The notes under the pieces are model-generated. The model did not search any database. It saw only the letters and a program-made list of their open reading frames with translations, and was not told the DNA's origin. A DNA stretch of 14,844 bases from Clostridia bacterium (GTDB taxonomy: Bacteria > Bacillota > Clostridia > UMGS1883), in assembly GCA_017441965.1 (NCBI GenBank), contig JAFSBF010000205.1:1-14844 (forward strand), written 5' to 3'. The position numbers and the translations under genes are program-made. Below, piece after piece: positions 1-8,303 of the stretch. The stretch's first letter is position 1. Each line of letters starts with the position of its first letter.

Positions 1-1
1 A

Positions 2-244
2 AAGCTTGAAGGCGAAAACGGTGCAGAAATCAAGTTTAACGAAGTACTTGCAATCGGTGACGAGGGTAAGTTTACAGCAGGTACACCCACAGTTGAGGGT
101 GCAACTGTAAGTGCTAAGATTCTCAGCCAGACAAAGGGCAAGAAGATTATCGTTTTCAAGATGAAACCCAAAAAAGGTTACAGAAACAAGAACGGTCATC
201 GTCAGCCTTACACAAAGGTTGAAATCACAGCTATCAATGCGTAA
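2..244 (+). CDS. rplU: 50S ribosomal protein L21, C-terminal part
   Basis: The frame is open from the left edge to TAA at 242-244 and gives 80 residues, about three quarters of a normal L21 (roughly 100 residues); the N-terminus lies outside the window. The tail with [19 protein letters not shown] is the basic, rRNA-contacting L21 signature. L21 is a large-subunit protein that binds 23S rRNA. The next gene (prp) begins 2 nt after the stop and rpmA (L27) follows, which is the standard Firmicutes L21 operon. Start and upstream regulation cannot be seen. Confidence 0.95.
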   Translation, partial: KLEGENGAEIKFNEVLAIGDEGKFTAGTPTVEGATVSAKILSQTKGKKIIVFKMKPKKGYRNKNGHRQPYTKVEITAINA

Positions 245-246
245 TT

Positions 247-561
247 ATGATTACGGTAACGACGGTATCTGATGCCGAAGGAAAAATCCTTCACTTTAGT
301 GTGGAGGGGCACAGCGGTTTTGCCGACAGCGGCAGTGACATTGTCTGTGCAGCCGTTTCGTCAACACTGTGGATGATGATAAACGGCATTGAAAAGCAAA
401 ACCTTGCACAGCTTTCATATGAAGAGCGTGATGGTTTTGTTGATTGCACTGTTTCGGCAAATCGCAAAAGCGGTGCAGACGTACTTCTCTCTTCCTTTGT
501 AATGTTTATAGAGGAATTATCAGGGCAGTACGGTGATTATTTGAAACTTGTGCAGAAGTAA
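247..561 (+). CDS. prp: Ribosomal processing cysteine protease Prp (YsxB family)
   Basis: A 104-residue protein, full length for the family. Prp removes the N-terminal extension of ribosomal protein L27 in Firmicutes and related phyla. The catalytic pair is visible: His22 in EGHSGFADSGSDIVC and Cys34 at the end of that motif, the same positions as described for the Staphylococcus aureus enzyme. It lies 2 nt after rplU and 32 nt before rpmA, which encodes its substrate. No good Shine-Dalgarno precedes ATG 247, so translation is probably coupled to rplU. The substrate relation is known for the family and is supported here by the matching cleavage site in the next gene. Confidence 0.93.
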   Translation: MITVTTVSDAEGKILHFSVEGHSGFADSGSDIVCAAVSSTLWMMINGIEKQNLAQLSYEERDGFVDCTVSANRKSGADVLLSSFVMFIEELSGQYGDYLKLVQK

Positions 562-593
562 TCTGCATTATGCTATGAGAGGAGTGAAACATA

Positions 594-872
594 ATGTTCG
601 CATTAAATATTCAGTTGTTCGCTCATAAAAAGGGTGTTGGTTCTACAAAGAACGGACGTGACAGTGAATCCAAGCGTCTTGGTGCTAAGCGTGCTGACGG
701 ACAGTCAGTTCTCGCAGGTAACATCCTTGTTCGTCAGAGAGGAACTAAAATTCATCCCGGTATCAATGTAGGTATTGGCAGCGATGATACCTTGTATGCT
801 CTTGTTGACGGAAAAGTTAAGTTCGAGCGTAAGGGCAAGGATAAGAAGCAGGTAAGTGTTTACACTGCGTAA
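594..872 (+). CDS. rpmA: 50S ribosomal protein L27 precursor with Prp-cleavable N-terminus
   Basis: A 92-residue protein with the L27 signature ([30 protein letters not shown]). L27 reaches the peptidyl transferase centre with its N-terminal tail. Here the protein starts with the extension MFALNIQLF before AHKKG. In Firmicutes Prp cuts after the Phe at position 9 to expose the mature N-terminus, and this sequence fits that pattern (Phe9/Ala10). GAGGAG at 580-585 lies upstream of ATG 594. It is followed 11 nt after the stop by an intrinsic terminator, so it closes the L21-Prp-L27 operon. Confidence 0.97.
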   Translation: MFALNIQLFAHKKGVGSTKNGRDSESKRLGAKRADGQSVLAGNILVRQRGTKIHPGINVGIGSDDTLYALVDGKVKFERKGKDKKQVSVYTA

Positions 873-882
873 ATGCAATAAT

Positions 883-914
883 AAAAGCTCGGCTTTGTTT
901 TAAGCCGGGCTTTT
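883..914 (+). terminator. Intrinsic terminator after rpmA
   Basis: The 13-bp arms 883-895 (AAAAGCTCGGCTT) and 902-914 (AAGCCGGGCTTTT) pair with one G-U wobble around a 6-nt loop and end in TTTT, with further T's after CA at 917-921. It sits between rpmA and obgE, so expression of the downstream run needs read-through or its own promoter. Confidence 0.9.
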
Positions 915-986
915 CATTTTTATCTACACAACCCAAGGATGGGAGAAAGTAGTGCAGAATTTATACGTAATGACGGAGGGGATAGA

Positions 987-2252
987 GTGTTTGCAGATAC
1001 AGCGAAAATTACTGTCAAGGCAGGTAATGGCGGAAACGGTCTTGTTTCCTTTCATAGAGAAAAATATGTTCCTGACGGCGGCCCCGACGGCGGTGACGGC
1101 GGCAGGGGCGGTAATATTGTGTTTAAGGCTGATAAAACCCTTAGTACGCTGATTGATTTTGCACACAGAAAAACCTTCAGTGCAAAAAACGGAGAGGACG
1201 GAAAGGCACGTCATAGCTTTGGCAGAAAAGGCGAGGACCTTTACATTGCTGTCCCCGTCGGTACAGTGATAAAAGATGCAAAGAGCGGAAAAGTTATGAA
1301 GGATATGTCTGAGGACGGCGAAGAATTTATTGCGGCATACGGCGGAAACGGCGGATGGGGTAATGTCCATTTTGCATCGGCAACCCGTCAGACGCCAAAG
1401 TTTGCAAAGGACGGTCTTAAAGGGCAGGAGCGTGAGCTTATTTTAGAGCTTAAGCTTATTGCGGATGTAGGATTGGCAGGCTTTCCCAATGTGGGCAAAT
1501 CAACACTTCTTTCTGCAGTCAGTGCGGCAAGACCTAAAATTGCAAACTACCACTTCACAACACTTGAACCGAATTTAGGTGTTGTAAAAATGGGTGAGGG
1601 GAAGAGCTTTGTAATGGCTGATATTCCCGGACTTATTGAGGGTGCGCATGAGGGGATTGGTCTTGGCCACGAATTTTTGCGCCATATTGAAAGAACACGC
1701 CTTATCGTTCATATTGTTGACGTTTCAGGTATAGAGGGCAGAAACCCAATCGAGGACTTTGAAAAAATAAATAATGAGCTTTCGCTCTATAGCTCGTCAC
1801 TCGCCGAGCGTCCGCAGATTGTGGTTGCAAATAAAACGGATATTATAACAGATATTACACTTTTAGAAGAGTTTAGAAAATATATTGAGGAAAAAGGTCT
1901 CAGGCTTTTTGAAATAAGCGCCGCCGCACATAAGGGCACAAAGGAGCTTATAAATTATGTTTCGGCTATGCTTGATACGTTAGAGCCTGTAGAGATTTAT
2001 GAAGCGGACTTTGAGGAGGAGGATTTCTCCGAAGAACCGTTCGAAGTGAGAAAAGAAGGGGAAACCTACGTTGTTGAGGGACCGTACATTGAAAAGCTTC
2101 TGCGCCACTGTAATTTTGAGGATGCGGAAAGTGTGCAATACTTCCAGCTTGCACTCAGACGAAAGGGAATTATTGATGCCCTCGAGGAAATGGGCTGCGG
2201 TGAGGGTGATGCAGTAAGAATGTACGAGCTTGAATTTGATTATACGGAGTAA
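987..2252 (+). CDS. obgE: GTPase Obg (ribosome assembly / stress GTPase)
   Basis: A 421-residue protein from GTG 987. The start is placed there because GGAGGGG at 976-982 lies just upstream and FADTAKITVKAGNGGNG is the normal Obg N-terminus; an in-frame ATG at 939 would add 16 unrelated residues. Domains in order: glycine-rich Obg fold (about 1-158), G domain with G1 GFPNVGKS at 165-172, DIPGLIEGA switch II, NKTD and the G5 ISAAA, and a C-terminal OCT domain (about the last 75 residues, EGPYIEKLL to the end). It acts in late 50S assembly and ppGpp-linked growth control, as known for the family. yhbY starts 4 nt after its stop. Confidence 0.96.
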   Translation: MFADTAKITVKAGNGGNGLVSFHREKYVPDGGPDGGDGGRGGNIVFKADKTLSTLIDFAHRKTFSAKNGEDGKARHSFGRKGEDLYIAVPVGTVIKDAKSGKVMKDMSEDGEEFIAAYGGNGGWGNVHFASATRQTPKFAKDGLKGQERELILELKLIADVGLAGFPNVGKSTLLSAVSAARPKIANYHFTTLEPNLGVVKMGEGKSFVMADIPGLIEGAHEGIGLGHEFLRHIERTRLIVHIVDVSGIEGRNPIEDFEKINNELSLYSSSLAERPQIVVANKTDIITDITLLEEFRKYIEEKGLRLFEISAAAHKGTKELINYVSAMLDTLEPVEIYEADFEEEDFSEEPFEVRKEGETYVVEGPYIEKLLRHCNFEDAESVQYFQLALRRKGIIDALEEMGCGEGDAVRMYELEFDYTE

Positions 2253-2256
2253 GAAT

Positions 2257-2556
2257 ATGTTATCATCAAAACAGCGCGCATATTTGCGCGGACTTGCAAA
2301 TAAAGAAAATGCCATTTTCCAGATTGGAAAGGGCGGAATTAATGACGAAATTTTAAAAGAGCTTGATATAGTGCTTGAAAAGAGGGAGCTTATTAAAATC
2401 ACAGTTCTCGAAACCTCCTTTATGTCTACACGCGGTGCGTGTGAGGCTATTTGTGAGGAAATCGGGGCAGAGCCTGTGCAGTGTATAGGAAACAAGGTTG
2501 TCATATACCGCATGGCAAGGGCAAAGGATAACCGCAAAATACAGCTTCCCAAGTGA
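2257..2556 (+). CDS. yhbY: YhbY-type CRM-domain RNA-binding protein
   Basis: A 99-residue protein beginning MLSSKQRAYLRGLAN, the usual YhbY/CRS1-YhbY (CRM) start, with IFQIGKGGI carrying the GxxG-like loop of this KH-related fold. E. coli YhbY associates with pre-50S particles, so a role in large-subunit maturation fits its place between obgE and nadD. The start ATG 2257 is chosen because GGAG at 2246-2249, overlapping the end of obgE, has a 7-nt spacing; an upstream in-frame ATG at 2230 lies inside obgE and has no such site. The two genes look translationally coupled. Confidence 0.92.
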   Translation: MLSSKQRAYLRGLANKENAIFQIGKGGINDEILKELDIVLEKRELIKITVLETSFMSTRGACEAICEEIGAEPVQCIGNKVVIYRMARAKDNRKIQLPK

Positions 2557-2566
2557 GGTAGTTATT

Positions 2567-3121
2567 ATGAGAACGGGACTTTTCGGCGGTGCGTTTAACC
2601 CTGTTCATAACGGGCATATGGCGGTGGCACACGCCGCTATAAAAGAGGCAGGGCTTGACAGACTTATTTTCATTCCTACGGGAAATGCTCCGCATAAAAA
2701 GGAAACGGAAATTTCAAGGTATGACAGACTTGAAATGGTAAAAAGGGCTATTAGGAATGAAGAAAAAATGTCGGTCAGCGATTATGAAATTTCACGCACA
2801 GAGGTAAATTACAGTGCCGACACGGCAGAGCATTTTAAAAGCCTTTATCCCGATGACGAGCTTTTTTTCATCATAGGCGATGACTCGTACAATCAGCTTG
2901 ATTTATGGCACGAGCCGCACCGTATTATGAAGGCGTGCACCCTTCTTGTTTTTCCACGGGAGGGGGCAAGGGTAGAGCCGCCCGCTATTGAAATTAAAAT
3001 GGACAGGGTGGAAATCTCATCAAGTGAAATCCGAGAGAAAATAAAGCTTGAAAAAGATTTCAGAAACTTATTGCCAAAAGAGGTTTTTGATTATATAATA
3101 AAAAGTAATCTATACAGATAA
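2567..3121 (+). CDS. nadD: Nicotinate-nucleotide adenylyltransferase NadD
   Basis: A 184-residue protein with the nucleotidyltransferase motif GGAFNPVHNGHM near its start (residues 7-18; H14 and H17 are the ATP-binding histidines) and SSSEIR near the C-terminus, matching the SSTxIR motif. It adenylates nicotinate mononucleotide to deamido-NAD in NAD synthesis. ATG 2567 is preceded by TGAGGT at 2554-2559, which overlaps the stop of yhbY. The neighbour yqeK follows after 5 nt, the conserved Firmicutes nadD-yqeK pairing. Length is close to the family norm. Confidence 0.95.
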   Translation: MRTGLFGGAFNPVHNGHMAVAHAAIKEAGLDRLIFIPTGNAPHKKETEISRYDRLEMVKRAIRNEEKMSVSDYEISRTEVNYSADTAEHFKSLYPDDELFFIIGDDSYNQLDLWHEPHRIMKACTLLVFPREGARVEPPAIEIKMDRVEISSSEIREKIKLEKDFRNLLPKEVFDYIIKSNLYR

Positions 3122-3126
3122 GAGTG

Positions 3127-3717
3127 ATGGCTTTGACAGAGAATGAAATGATAGAAAGGCTTCGCAGCACACAGAAGGAGAGGCGTTTTAAGCATACTCT
3201 CGGTGTTATGGGCGAGGCGGAGCGACTTGCGGAAAAATTTGGCGTGGACAAGGATAAAGCACGCATTGCAGGGCTTTTACACGACTGTGCAAAAAACCTT
3301 GATGAAAAAAGCGGGGAGGAGTTTTCTGCAATCTGTGCAAAATACGGCGTAACACTTGACGAGCTTGCAAAGAAGGAGCGTGCACTCATACACGCATATT
3401 TAGGTGCGGCAGTAGCGTATAAGGATTACGGTATAGATGACCATGAAATACTTGATGCTATTTATTATCACACTACCGCAAGGGAGAATATGACACCTCT
3501 TGAAAAGCTTATTTATATAGCCGATATGACGGAGCCGGGGCGGGAGCTTGAGCAATCAAACGAAATACGCCGTCTTGCAGAAATTGACGTTGATGAGGCG
3601 CTTATCTATGCGATAGGCTGCTCGATAAAGCACGTAATCAGAAAAGGGACACTTATTCATCCTGATTCTGTACACGCACTTAACTATCTTATAGAGCATA
3701 GGAGGAAAAAGGCTTGA
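3127..3717 (+). CDS. yqeK: YqeK-family HD-domain phosphohydrolase (Ap4A hydrolase type)
   Basis: About 196 residues with an HD domain: His23 in RFKHTLGV, the His52-Asp53 pair in GLLHDCAKN, and the later YYHTTA and IYIADMTEPGR motifs. The metal-binding HD fold and the position next to nadD identify it as YqeK, a family for which symmetrical diadenosine tetraphosphate hydrolysis has been reported. The start is uncertain: GTG 3124, ATG 3127 and TTG 3133 are in frame, and the only purine-rich stretch (TAAGAG) is weak for all of them. The last codons overlap rsfS by 4 nt (TTGA). Confidence 0.9.
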   Translation: MALTENEMIERLRSTQKERRFKHTLGVMGEAERLAEKFGVDKDKARIAGLLHDCAKNLDEKSGEEFSAICAKYGVTLDELAKKERALIHAYLGAAVAYKDYGIDDHEILDAIYYHTTARENMTPLEKLIYIADMTEPGRELEQSNEIRRLAEIDVDEALIYAIGCSIKHVIRKGTLIHPDSVHALNYLIEHRRKKA

Positions 3718-4070
3718 CAGATTTAGAAAAGGTTCATAAACTTGCAAAAATTCTTGATATGAAAAGGGCACGTAATATTATCGCCCTTGACCTTGGCGGT
3801 GCGACAATCATTGCCGATTATTTTGTAATATGCTCTGCAGGCTCACCTGCGCAGATGCACGCACTGTATGAGGCGGCAACAGAGGAAATGGCAAAGGAAG
3901 GCGCTGCGCCCGTGCGTACAGAGGGAATGAAAAATCCCGATTGGGCACTTATCGATTTTGGCGGAGTGATGCTTCATATTTTCAGCACACAGATGCGTGA
4001 TTTTTACGGGCTTGATAATTTGTGGGCTGATGCACAAAAGATAGAGCTTGAACTTATAGATGAAAATTGA
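3714..4070 (+). CDS. rsfS: Ribosome silencing factor RsfS (Iojap family)
   Basis: A 118-residue protein with the DUF143/RsfS signature: LDLGGATIIADYFVICSA near the N-terminus and WALIDFGGVMLHIFS...FYGLDNLWADA near the end. RsfS binds ribosomal protein L14 and blocks subunit joining when nutrients are scarce. It starts with TTG at 3714, inside the stop of yqeK (TTGA overlap), with AGGAGG at 3700-3705 giving a good spacing; no ATG fits the N-terminus. The tight coupling with yqeK and nadD is the usual Firmicutes order. Confidence 0.94.
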   Translation: MTDLEKVHKLAKILDMKRARNIIALDLGGATIIADYFVICSAGSPAQMHALYEAATEEMAKEGAAPVRTEGMKNPDWALIDFGGVMLHIFSTQMRDFYGLDNLWADAQKIELELIDEN

Positions 4071-4095
4071 CCTTTCAGAAAGGAAAAGATATATT

Positions 4096-6498
4096 ATGGA
4101 ATACAATTTTAAACAGGTTGAAGAAAAATGGCAAAAATACTGGGAGGATAATAATTCCTTCAAGGCGGAGAATAATTCGGAAAAACCGAAATTCTACGCT
4201 CTTGTAGAATTTCCGTACCCCTCGGGAAGTGGTATGCACGTAGGTCATATAAAGGCATATTCTGGACTTGAGGTTGTAGCAAGGAAGAGAAGACTTGAGG
4301 GCTACAACGTTCTTTTCCCGATTGGCTTTGACGCATACGGTCTTCCTACGGAAAATACTGCTATTAAAACGGGCGTACATCCCAGAGTGGTTACTGATAA
4401 CAACATAGTTAAATTTACAAGTCAGCTTAAAAGGGTAGGCTTCTCCTTTGACTGGTCAAGAGTGGTTGACACAACGGATGAAGGTTATTATAAGTGGACA
4501 CAGTGGATTTTCCTGAAAATGTTTGAAAAGGGTCTTGTGTTCCGTGATACAACCCTTGTAAACTATTGCCCGAGCTGTAAGGTTGTCCTTTCAAACGAGG
4601 ACTCTCAGGGCGGAAAGTGCGACATCTGCCACAGCGATATTGTACAGAAGACAAAGGAAGTATGGTACTTAAGAATAACCGAGTATGCAGATAAGCTTCT
4701 TGAGGGACTTGAGGATGTTGATTATCTTCCAAACATAAAGCTTCAGCAGAAGAACTGGATAGGAAGGTCAGAGGGAGCATTCGTTGATTTCTCAATTAAG
4801 GAAAATGATGAAAAGCTTCGTGTTTATACAACACGTCCCGATACACTCTACGGCGTTACATTTATGGTAATTGCGCCCGAGCATCCTATTATTGAAAAGT
4901 ATAAAGACTCCATTAAAAACTTTGCAGAGCTTGATGCATATAAAAAGGAATGTGCAAAGAAGAGCGAGTTTGAGCGTACACAGCTTGTCAAGGATAAGAC
5001 GGGCGTAAAAATTGACGGTCTCACCGCAATAAATCCCATAACGGAAAAGGAAATTCCCGTTTATATTTCTGACTATGTAATGATGGGCTACGGTACGGGT
5101 GCTATTATGGCAGTGCCTGCACACGACAGCCGTGACTATGACTTTGCAAAGAAGTTTGGTATTGATATTATAGAGGTTATTAAAGGCGGCGACATTTCAA
5201 AGGAGGCCTACACGGGCGACGGTGAAATGGTTAATTCAGGTGTGCTTGACGGTATCAAGACAAAGCAGGAAGCAATTAAAAAGATGCTTGATATCCTCAG
5301 TGAAAAGGGCTGCGGAGAAAAGGGTATACAGTATAAGATGAAGGACTGGGCATTTAACCGCCAGAGATACTGGGGAGAGCCTATCCCGATTGTTCACTGT
5401 GATAAGTGCGGTATGGTAGCAGTTCCCTATGAGGAGCTTCCGTTAAGACTTCCCCCGGTAGATAATTTTGAGCCGGGTTCAGACGGTGAAAGTCCCCTTG
5501 CAAAAATTGAATCATTCGTTAACTGCACATGCCCCAAATGCGGCGGCAAGGCAAGAAGAGAAACAGATACAATGCCGCAGTGGGCAGGCTCTTCATGGTA
5601 TTTCCTCCGTTACTGTGACCCGAATAACGATAAGGAATTTGCATCAAAGGAAGCACTCAGCTACTGGATGAATGTTGACTGGTATAACGGTGGTATGGAG
5701 CACGTTACAAGGCATATGATTTACTCACGCTTCTGGCACAAGTTCCTCTATGATTTGGGTCTTGTTCCCACAAGTGAGCCGTACGCAAAGAGAACTGCGC
5801 AGGGACTTATTTTAGGACCTGACGGTGAAAAAATGAGTAAGAGTAAGGGTAATGTTGTTGACCCCAACGACGTTGTTGATGTATACGGTGCAGACGTTTT
5901 GAGGGCGTATGTTCTGTTTATGGGTGACTATGAGCAGGCAGCTCCCTGGAACGAAAGCAGTATGAAGGGATGTAAGAGATTTCTTGACAGAGTATGGGAG
6001 CTTCATACAAAGCTTGTTGACGGTGACAGCTACCGTGATGAACTTTCAAGCAGTATGCATAAGACAATCAAGAAGGTTTCAGGCGATGTTGAAAGTATGA
6101 AGTTTAATACGGCTATTGCAGCACTTATGACACTTGTAAATAAGATTTACGAGGTTGGCAGTGTGAATAAGGCTGAGTATAAAACTCTTCTCACACTTCT
6201 TAATCCCTTTGCGCCGCATATGACGGAAGAGCTTTATAATAGCCTTTTCGGCGAGGTTCTTTCAAACGGCAAGTGGGTAGAATATGATGAGGCACTTTGC
6301 ATCGACTCCACAGTTGAGATAGTTGTGCAGCTTAACGGCAAGGTAAAGGCAAAGATGGTAATAGATGCTAACCTTGACCGCGACGGTATGCAGAAGGCGG
6401 CAATGGAAAATGATGAAGTAAAAGCTCTTATTGACGGCAAGGAAATAGTAAAGGTTATTGCCGTTCCCGGAAAGCTCGTTAACATAGTTGTTAAATAA
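4096..6498 (+). CDS. leuS: Leucine-tRNA ligase
   Basis: An 800-residue class I aminoacyl-tRNA synthetase, near the bacterial norm. HVGH at 48-51 is the HIGH signature and KMSKS is at 579-583. The inserted CP1 editing domain is recognised by TTRPDTLYGV and GTGAIMAVPAHDSRDYDFA. Four cysteines at 158, 161, 175 and 178 suggest a zinc knuckle; C435/C438 and C477/C479/C482 form a second cysteine cluster. MEYNFKQVEEKWQ is the typical start; ATG 4096 has AAAGGAAAAG upstream, whereas an in-frame ATG at 4060 lies within rsfS. I see no T-box leader before it. Confidence 0.97.
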   Translation: MEYNFKQVEEKWQKYWEDNNSFKAENNSEKPKFYALVEFPYPSGSGMHVGHIKAYSGLEVVARKRRLEGYNVLFPIGFDAYGLPTENTAIKTGVHPRVVTDNNIVKFTSQLKRVGFSFDWSRVVDTTDEGYYKWTQWIFLKMFEKGLVFRDTTLVNYCPSCKVVLSNEDSQGGKCDICHSDIVQKTKEVWYLRITEYADKLLEGLEDVDYLPNIKLQQKNWIGRSEGAFVDFSIKENDEKLRVYTTRPDTLYGVTFMVIAPEHPIIEKYKDSIKNFAELDAYKKECAKKSEFERTQLVKDKTGVKIDGLTAINPITEKEIPVYISDYVMMGYGTGAIMAVPAHDSRDYDFAKKFGIDIIEVIKGGDISKEAYTGDGEMVNSGVLDGIKTKQEAIKKMLDILSEKGCGEKGIQYKMKDWAFNRQRYWGEPIPIVHCDKCGMVAVPYEELPLRLPPVDNFEPGSDGESPLAKIESFVNCTCPKCGGKARRETDTMPQWAGSSWYFLRYCDPNNDKEFASKEALSYWMNVDWYNGGMEHVTRHMIYSRFWHKFLYDLGLVPTSEPYAKRTAQGLILGPDGEKMSKSKGNVVDPNDVVDVYGADVLRAYVLFMGDYEQAAPWNESSMKGCKRFLDRVWELHTKLVDGDSYRDELSSSMHKTIKKVSGDVESMKFNTAIAALMTLVNKIYEVGSVNKAEYKTLLTLLNPFAPHMTEELYNSLFGEVLSNGKWVEYDEALCIDSTVEIVVQLNGKVKAKMVIDANLDRDGMQKAAMENDEVKALIDGKEIVKVIAVPGKLVNIVVK

Positions 6499-6512
6499 AA
6501 GGAATTGATATT

Positions 6513-8012
6513 ATGAATTATAAAAGTACACGTGATAATAATATAAGTGTTAAAAGCAGTGAGGCTATTGCAAAGGGTCTTTCCCCCGAGGGCGGACTTT
6601 TCGTGCCTGACAGTATTCCCATTATATCTGAAAGCAATATTAAGTATATGGCAGGGATGTCATATACACAGCGTGCAAAGGAAATCCTCGGACGGTTCCT
6701 TACCGACTTTACTGATGAGGAGCTTGATGCGTGCATAAATGCGGCATATACAAAGGAAAAGTTTGAAACAAATGCCATTGCACCCGTTTATAAGCTTAGT
6801 GACAGCCAGTATGTGCTTGAACTGTGGCACGGACCGACGTGTGCGTTTAAGGATATGGCACTTCAAATTCTTCCGCACCTTCTTACAACATCTGTTAAAA
6901 AGCTCGGAATAGAGCGTGAAACAGTTATCCTTGTTGCGACAAGCGGCGATACGGGTAAGGCGGCTCTTGAAGGCTTTAAAGATGTTGATAATACAAAGAT
7001 AATCGTATTTTTTCCTGACGAGGGTGTAAGTCAGATTCAGCGTCTGCAGATGTGTACCCAGGAGGGTAAAAACGTATTTGTAAGTGCGGTAAACGGAAAC
7101 TTTGACGATGCGCAAAACGGTGTTAAAGCGATATTTACCGATAAAGAATATGAAAGCTTTTTGCAGGATAATAAAAAGGCATTAAGCTCTGCAAATTCTA
7201 TCAACTGGGGCAGACTTGTTCCGCAGATAGTTTATTATTTCTCCGCTTATTGCGATATGATTGCAGCAGGGGAGATTGAATGCGGTGATGAGGTTAATAT
7301 CTGCGTTCCTACAGGTAACTTCGGAAATATCCTTGCGGCATATTACGCAAAATGTATGGGACTTCCCGTAAAAAAGCTTATATGTGCATCAAACAAGAAC
7401 AATGTTCTTACAGATTTCATAAATACAGGTGTTTATGACAAAAACAGAGATTTCTATGTTACAACATCTCCGTCAATGGACATCCTTATTTCGTCAAACC
7501 TTGAAAGACTTCTTTATATGATTTCAGGCGGCAGGGCAGATGTAGTAAGCTCTTATATGGCAGAGCTTAAGGAAAATGGAATCTACACTGTAAGCGACGA
7601 AATCAAAAATGAAATCAAAGAAAGCTTCTACGGCGGATGCGCAGACGATATTAAGTGTGCTGATACAATAAAGGAAACATATGAAAAGCACGGCTATGTA
7701 ACTGATACACATACTGCCGTTGCCGTATGTGTTCATAACGAATATGTAAAAGAAACAGGCGATAATACAAAGACTATTATTGCATCAACCGCAAGTCCGT
7801 TTAAATTTAATGGAGCAGTTCTTAGCGCACTTGGCAAAGAGGACGAGGTTAATGAGCTTGATGAATTCAGGCTTTTGGAGAAGCTTGCAAACGATTATGA
7901 ACTCAGAATTCCTGCATCACTCAAGACCCTTGAGGAAAAGGAAGTAAGATTTGAGGTTGTTTGCGACAAAAATCAGATGAAAGCCGTTATCAACGAGTTT
8001 TTGGCAAACTAA
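6513..8012 (+). CDS. thrC: Threonine synthase
   Basis: A 499-residue PLP enzyme converting O-phosphohomoserine to threonine. It opens with the N-terminal threonine synthase motif (YKSTRD...EGGLFVPDSIP), has the PLP-lysine motif HGPTCAFKDMAL with Lys113, the phosphate-binding ATSGDTGKAAL, and VPTGNFGNILAAYYAK. The length fits the long, roughly 500-residue class of threonine synthases. AAAGGAATT precedes ATG 6513, 14 nt after leuS, so it is probably co-transcribed with the translation genes. Three nt after the stop, structured element A begins; the first T-run hairpin is at 8166-8280. Confidence 0.96.
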   Translation: MNYKSTRDNNISVKSSEAIAKGLSPEGGLFVPDSIPIISESNIKYMAGMSYTQRAKEILGRFLTDFTDEELDACINAAYTKEKFETNAIAPVYKLSDSQYVLELWHGPTCAFKDMALQILPHLLTTSVKKLGIERETVILVATSGDTGKAALEGFKDVDNTKIIVFFPDEGVSQIQRLQMCTQEGKNVFVSAVNGNFDDAQNGVKAIFTDKEYESFLQDNKKALSSANSINWGRLVPQIVYYFSAYCDMIAAGEIECGDEVNICVPTGNFGNILAAYYAKCMGLPVKKLICASNKNNVLTDFINTGVYDKNRDFYVTTSPSMDILISSNLERLLYMISGGRADVVSSYMAELKENGIYTVSDEIKNEIKESFYGGCADDIKCADTIKETYEKHGYVTDTHTAVAVCVHNEYVKETGDNTKTIIASTASPFKFNGAVLSALGKEDEVNELDEFRLLEKLANDYELRIPASLKTLEEKEVRFEVVCDKNQMKAVINEFLAN

Positions 8013-8014
8013 AC

Positions 8015-8158
8015 TAAGCACACGTGCGTCGAACCCCATATGGTTTTAAAATATGATGCGGAGGACGAAGATAGGCTGACGCCTTTCAAGGACGACAAGT
8101 TAAAAGTGTGCAAATTTATCAAGTTTAAGGCATATGGGATTCGGCTCACGTGTGCTTA
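8015..8158 (+). repeat. Element A: 144-nt structured inverted-repeat element in the thrC 3' region
   Basis: The ends form a long stem: 8015-8026 (TAAGCACACGTG) pairs perfectly with 8147-8158, then 8028-8042 (GTCGAACCCCATATG region) pairs with 8131-8145 with one mismatch and one G-U. Inside is a core at 8056-8098 that is identical to the reverse complement of 8364-8406 in element B (43 of 43 bases). The core contains a short AGGC-TGAC-GCCT hairpin. It starts 3 nt after the thrC stop. It has no coding capacity that looks real. It could be a MITE-like mobile repeat or a structured RNA element; I do not recognise the family. Confidence 0.8.
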
Positions 8159-8161
8159 TGT

Positions 8162-8281
8162 AAACAGACTGCTGCATTAAATCTACTGCACAAAGCCATT
8201 GAAAAGCAGGGGGATTTCCCCCTCACAGTGCGAGCTGTTTCCCTGCAATGGTGTGTGCATTTAATGCAACAGTCTTTTTTA
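8162..8281 (+). terminator. Branched hairpin with T-run, probable terminator or small RNA
   Basis: 8166-8182 pairs with 8259-8275 (17 bp, one mismatch), followed by an inner stem CCATTG 8196-8201 / CAATGG 8246-8251, then CAGG 8207-8210 / CCTG 8242-8245 enclosing two small hairpins (GGGG...CCCC around 8210-8222 and CAG...CTG at 8227-8237). The outer stem ends in TTTTTT at 8275-8280, as an intrinsic terminator on the plus strand would. It probably ends thrC transcripts after element A. The multi-branch fold is larger than a normal terminator needs, so a small RNA or a third palindromic repeat are alternatives. Confidence 0.6.
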
Positions 8282-8303
8282 GGAATTACTCAGAAAATAC
8301 CGT

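Noticed and set aside
939..986. ATG 939 as start of obgE
   Set aside because: The 16 extra residues are unlike Obg, while GTG 987 has GGAGGGG upstream and gives the conserved N-terminus.
915..986. Dedicated promoter for obgE
   Set aside because: TATACG at 962-967 has no matching -35 at the proper distance, so no promoter is claimed although one may exist.
4071..4095. T-box or other leader before leuS
   Set aside because: Only 25 nt separate rsfS and leuS, with no room for a T-box.
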